Of a stretch of DNA of 64,000 nucleotides, positions 63,206 through 64,000 are shown piece by piece. A program made the translations under genes and the position numbers. The stretch's first letter is position 1, and each line of letters starts with the position of its first letter. The stretch covers positions 79,195-143,194 of the forward strand of contig NZ_AFHI01000004.1 of assembly GCF_000217935.1 (NCBI RefSeq). The letters run 5' to 3'. The notes below the pieces were generated by a model. It saw nothing but the letters and a program-made list of their open reading frames with translations, was not told the origin of the DNA and did no database searches. Source of the DNA: Rheinheimera sp. A13L. Its GTDB lineage: Bacteria; Pseudomonadota; Gammaproteobacteria; Enterobacterales; Alteromonadaceae.

Positions 63206-63964
63206 ATGAATTATGTATGGATTGGTGTTGCTTTGTCTTTAAGCACTGCTGCTATGGCGGCCACAGATATCAGCCAGTTATCAGATGCAGAGCGTCATGC
63301 TTTGGCTGCTAAAACTGAAGTCTGGACTCCGGTGCCGCCTGTGGTCACTGCAGCAGAAGGCCAGGCTCCTTCAGACGCACTACAGCTTTTGGATCAAAAC
63401 TTGTCGCAGTGGCAATCGGTGAATACTGGTGCAGAAGCACAGTGGACTATGACTGACGGTGTGTTAACGGTTAAACCAGGCACTGGCGATATCCGCAGTA
63501 AAGAGTCGTTTTGCGATATCCAGTTGCATCTGGAATGGCGTGTTGGTAAAGATCGGATGGACAAAGAAGGTCAGCTGCGTAACAACAGTGGCATCTTTTT
63601 ACAGGAAATGTACGAAATCCAGATTTTAGATTCGTACCAGAATGACACTTACCCTAATGGCCAGGCTGGTTCAGTCTATAAACAAACTATTCCGCTGGCG
63701 AACGCAACACGTCCGACAGGGGAGTGGCAACATTATGACATCATCTATAAAGCGCCGCGTTTTGAAGCTGAAAAGCGCTTATCGCCGGGTTATATCACAG
63801 TGCTGCATAATGGTGTGTTAGTGCAAAATCACACTGAAATTGCCGGTACCACTGAATGGATAGGCCCGCCTCAAGTCAAAGCGCACGGCTGCTTACCACT
63901 GAAATTACAGGATCACGGCGACAGCGTCAGCTTCCGTAATATCTGGGTTCGTAAGCTGGATTAA
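63206..63964 (+). CDS. DUF1080 (3-keto-disaccharide hydrolase family) exported protein
   Basis: The 252-aa product has a Sec signal peptide (ending AMAA, about residue 19) and the DUF1080 concanavalin-like fold signatures: DIQLHLEWR, NNSGIFLQEMYEIQILDSY, then PTGEWQHYDI, and LQDHGDSVSFRNIWVR. Family members hydrolyse or hydrate 3-keto-glycosides. Its position behind a GMC dehydrogenase fits that role. AAGG precedes the ATG; the 36 bases after the stop carry no gene. Confidence 0.92.
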   Translation: MNYVWIGVALSLSTAAMAATDISQLSDAERHALAAKTEVWTPVPPVVTAAEGQAPSDALQLLDQNLSQWQSVNTGAEAQWTMTDGVLTVKPGTGDIRSKESFCDIQLHLEWRVGKDRMDKEGQLRNNSGIFLQEMYEIQILDSYQNDTYPNGQAGSVYKQTIPLANATRPTGEWQHYDIIYKAPRFEAEKRLSPGYITVLHNGVLVQNHTEIAGTTEWIGPPQVKAHGCLPLKLQDHGDSVSFRNIWVRKLD

Positions 63965-64000
63965 TACTGTCTTTATGGCAAAAAGGCTGGTGTTGATACC

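Noticed and set aside
1..64000. CRISPR arrays, rRNA or tRNA genes
   Set aside because: None were seen on either strand by eye.

Overview
The window looks like a chromosomal segment of a free-living, polymer- and sugar-degrading gammaproteobacterium of the Rheinheimera/Alishewanella kind. This is inferred from the ydbH-ynbE-ydbL operon, the large TonB receptor, the GH97 alpha-glucosidase, the many Tat and Sec exported enzymes and Alteromonadales-type intergenic repeats; no rRNA or tRNA is present to prove it. Base composition is moderate, with two AT-rich, foreign-looking stretches (about 11.5-15.1 kb and 40.6-42.1 kb).

Layout. 1-6.5 kb: the 3' part of an exported M28 peptidase, an 873-aa exported protein with a GlyGly-CTERM-like tail, a 3' remnant of a second M28 gene, a MITE-like element, a decayed IS transposase with a structured 77-bp insert, and small secreted unknowns. 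6.9-8.8 kb: a GGDEF-EAL protein. 9.0-18.2 kb: a class II microcin-type locus behind a near-consensus Fur box. It holds a CvaA/HlyD-like adaptor, a JmjC/cupin Fe(II)/2-oxoglutarate oxygenase, three precursor genes (one intact, two broken) with an almost constant leader and unrelated cores, two small two-TM candidate immunity proteins, two CPBP-family membrane proteins, a small exported peptide gene, and a C39-peptidase ABC exporter. The 3' end of the oxygenase gene is repeated in decayed form before precursors 2 and 3, so the locus grew by tandem duplication of an [oxygenase tail - precursor - immunity] unit.

18.3-26 kb: an RND efflux pump with its adaptor, and an M16 peptidase lipoprotein. 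26-29 kb: ydbH-ynbE-ydbL and a YciI-like protein. 29-36.3 kb: a MacAB-like export operon (adaptor, ATPase, two FtsX-type permeases) that ends in its own sigma-54 activator and histidine kinase. A -24/-12 promoter and TGTCCGC palindromes lie in front of it, so the operon probably controls itself. 36.3-40.2 kb: a LacI regulator, an exported EEP hydrolase, an alpha/beta hydrolase and a c-type cytochrome. 40.6-42.1 kb: an AT-rich pair, a HEPN-like protein and a membrane-tethered PD-(D/E)XK nuclease, a possible defence island. 42-45 kb: a lipoprotein, PPK2 and a Na/Pi cotransporter.

45.4-53.7 kb: an alpha-glucan locus (MFS permease, GH97, flavin halogenase family protein, TonB receptor). The same LacI-type palindrome lies near both ends of it. 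53.9-64 kb: a LacI-controlled locus with a Gfo/Idh oxidoreductase, three TIM-barrel isomerase/lyase-like proteins (two with Tat signals), an MFS permease, a GMC dehydrogenase with its Tat-exported small subunit, and a DUF1080 protein. This combination suggests a periplasmic 3-keto-glycoside oxidation-cleavage route.

The microcin locus is the best candidate for an undescribed system. An iron-responsive promoter drives both exporter and oxygenase, the leader has an unusual Cys at the P2 position, and the first precursor's leader overlaps the oxygenase stop codon in another frame.
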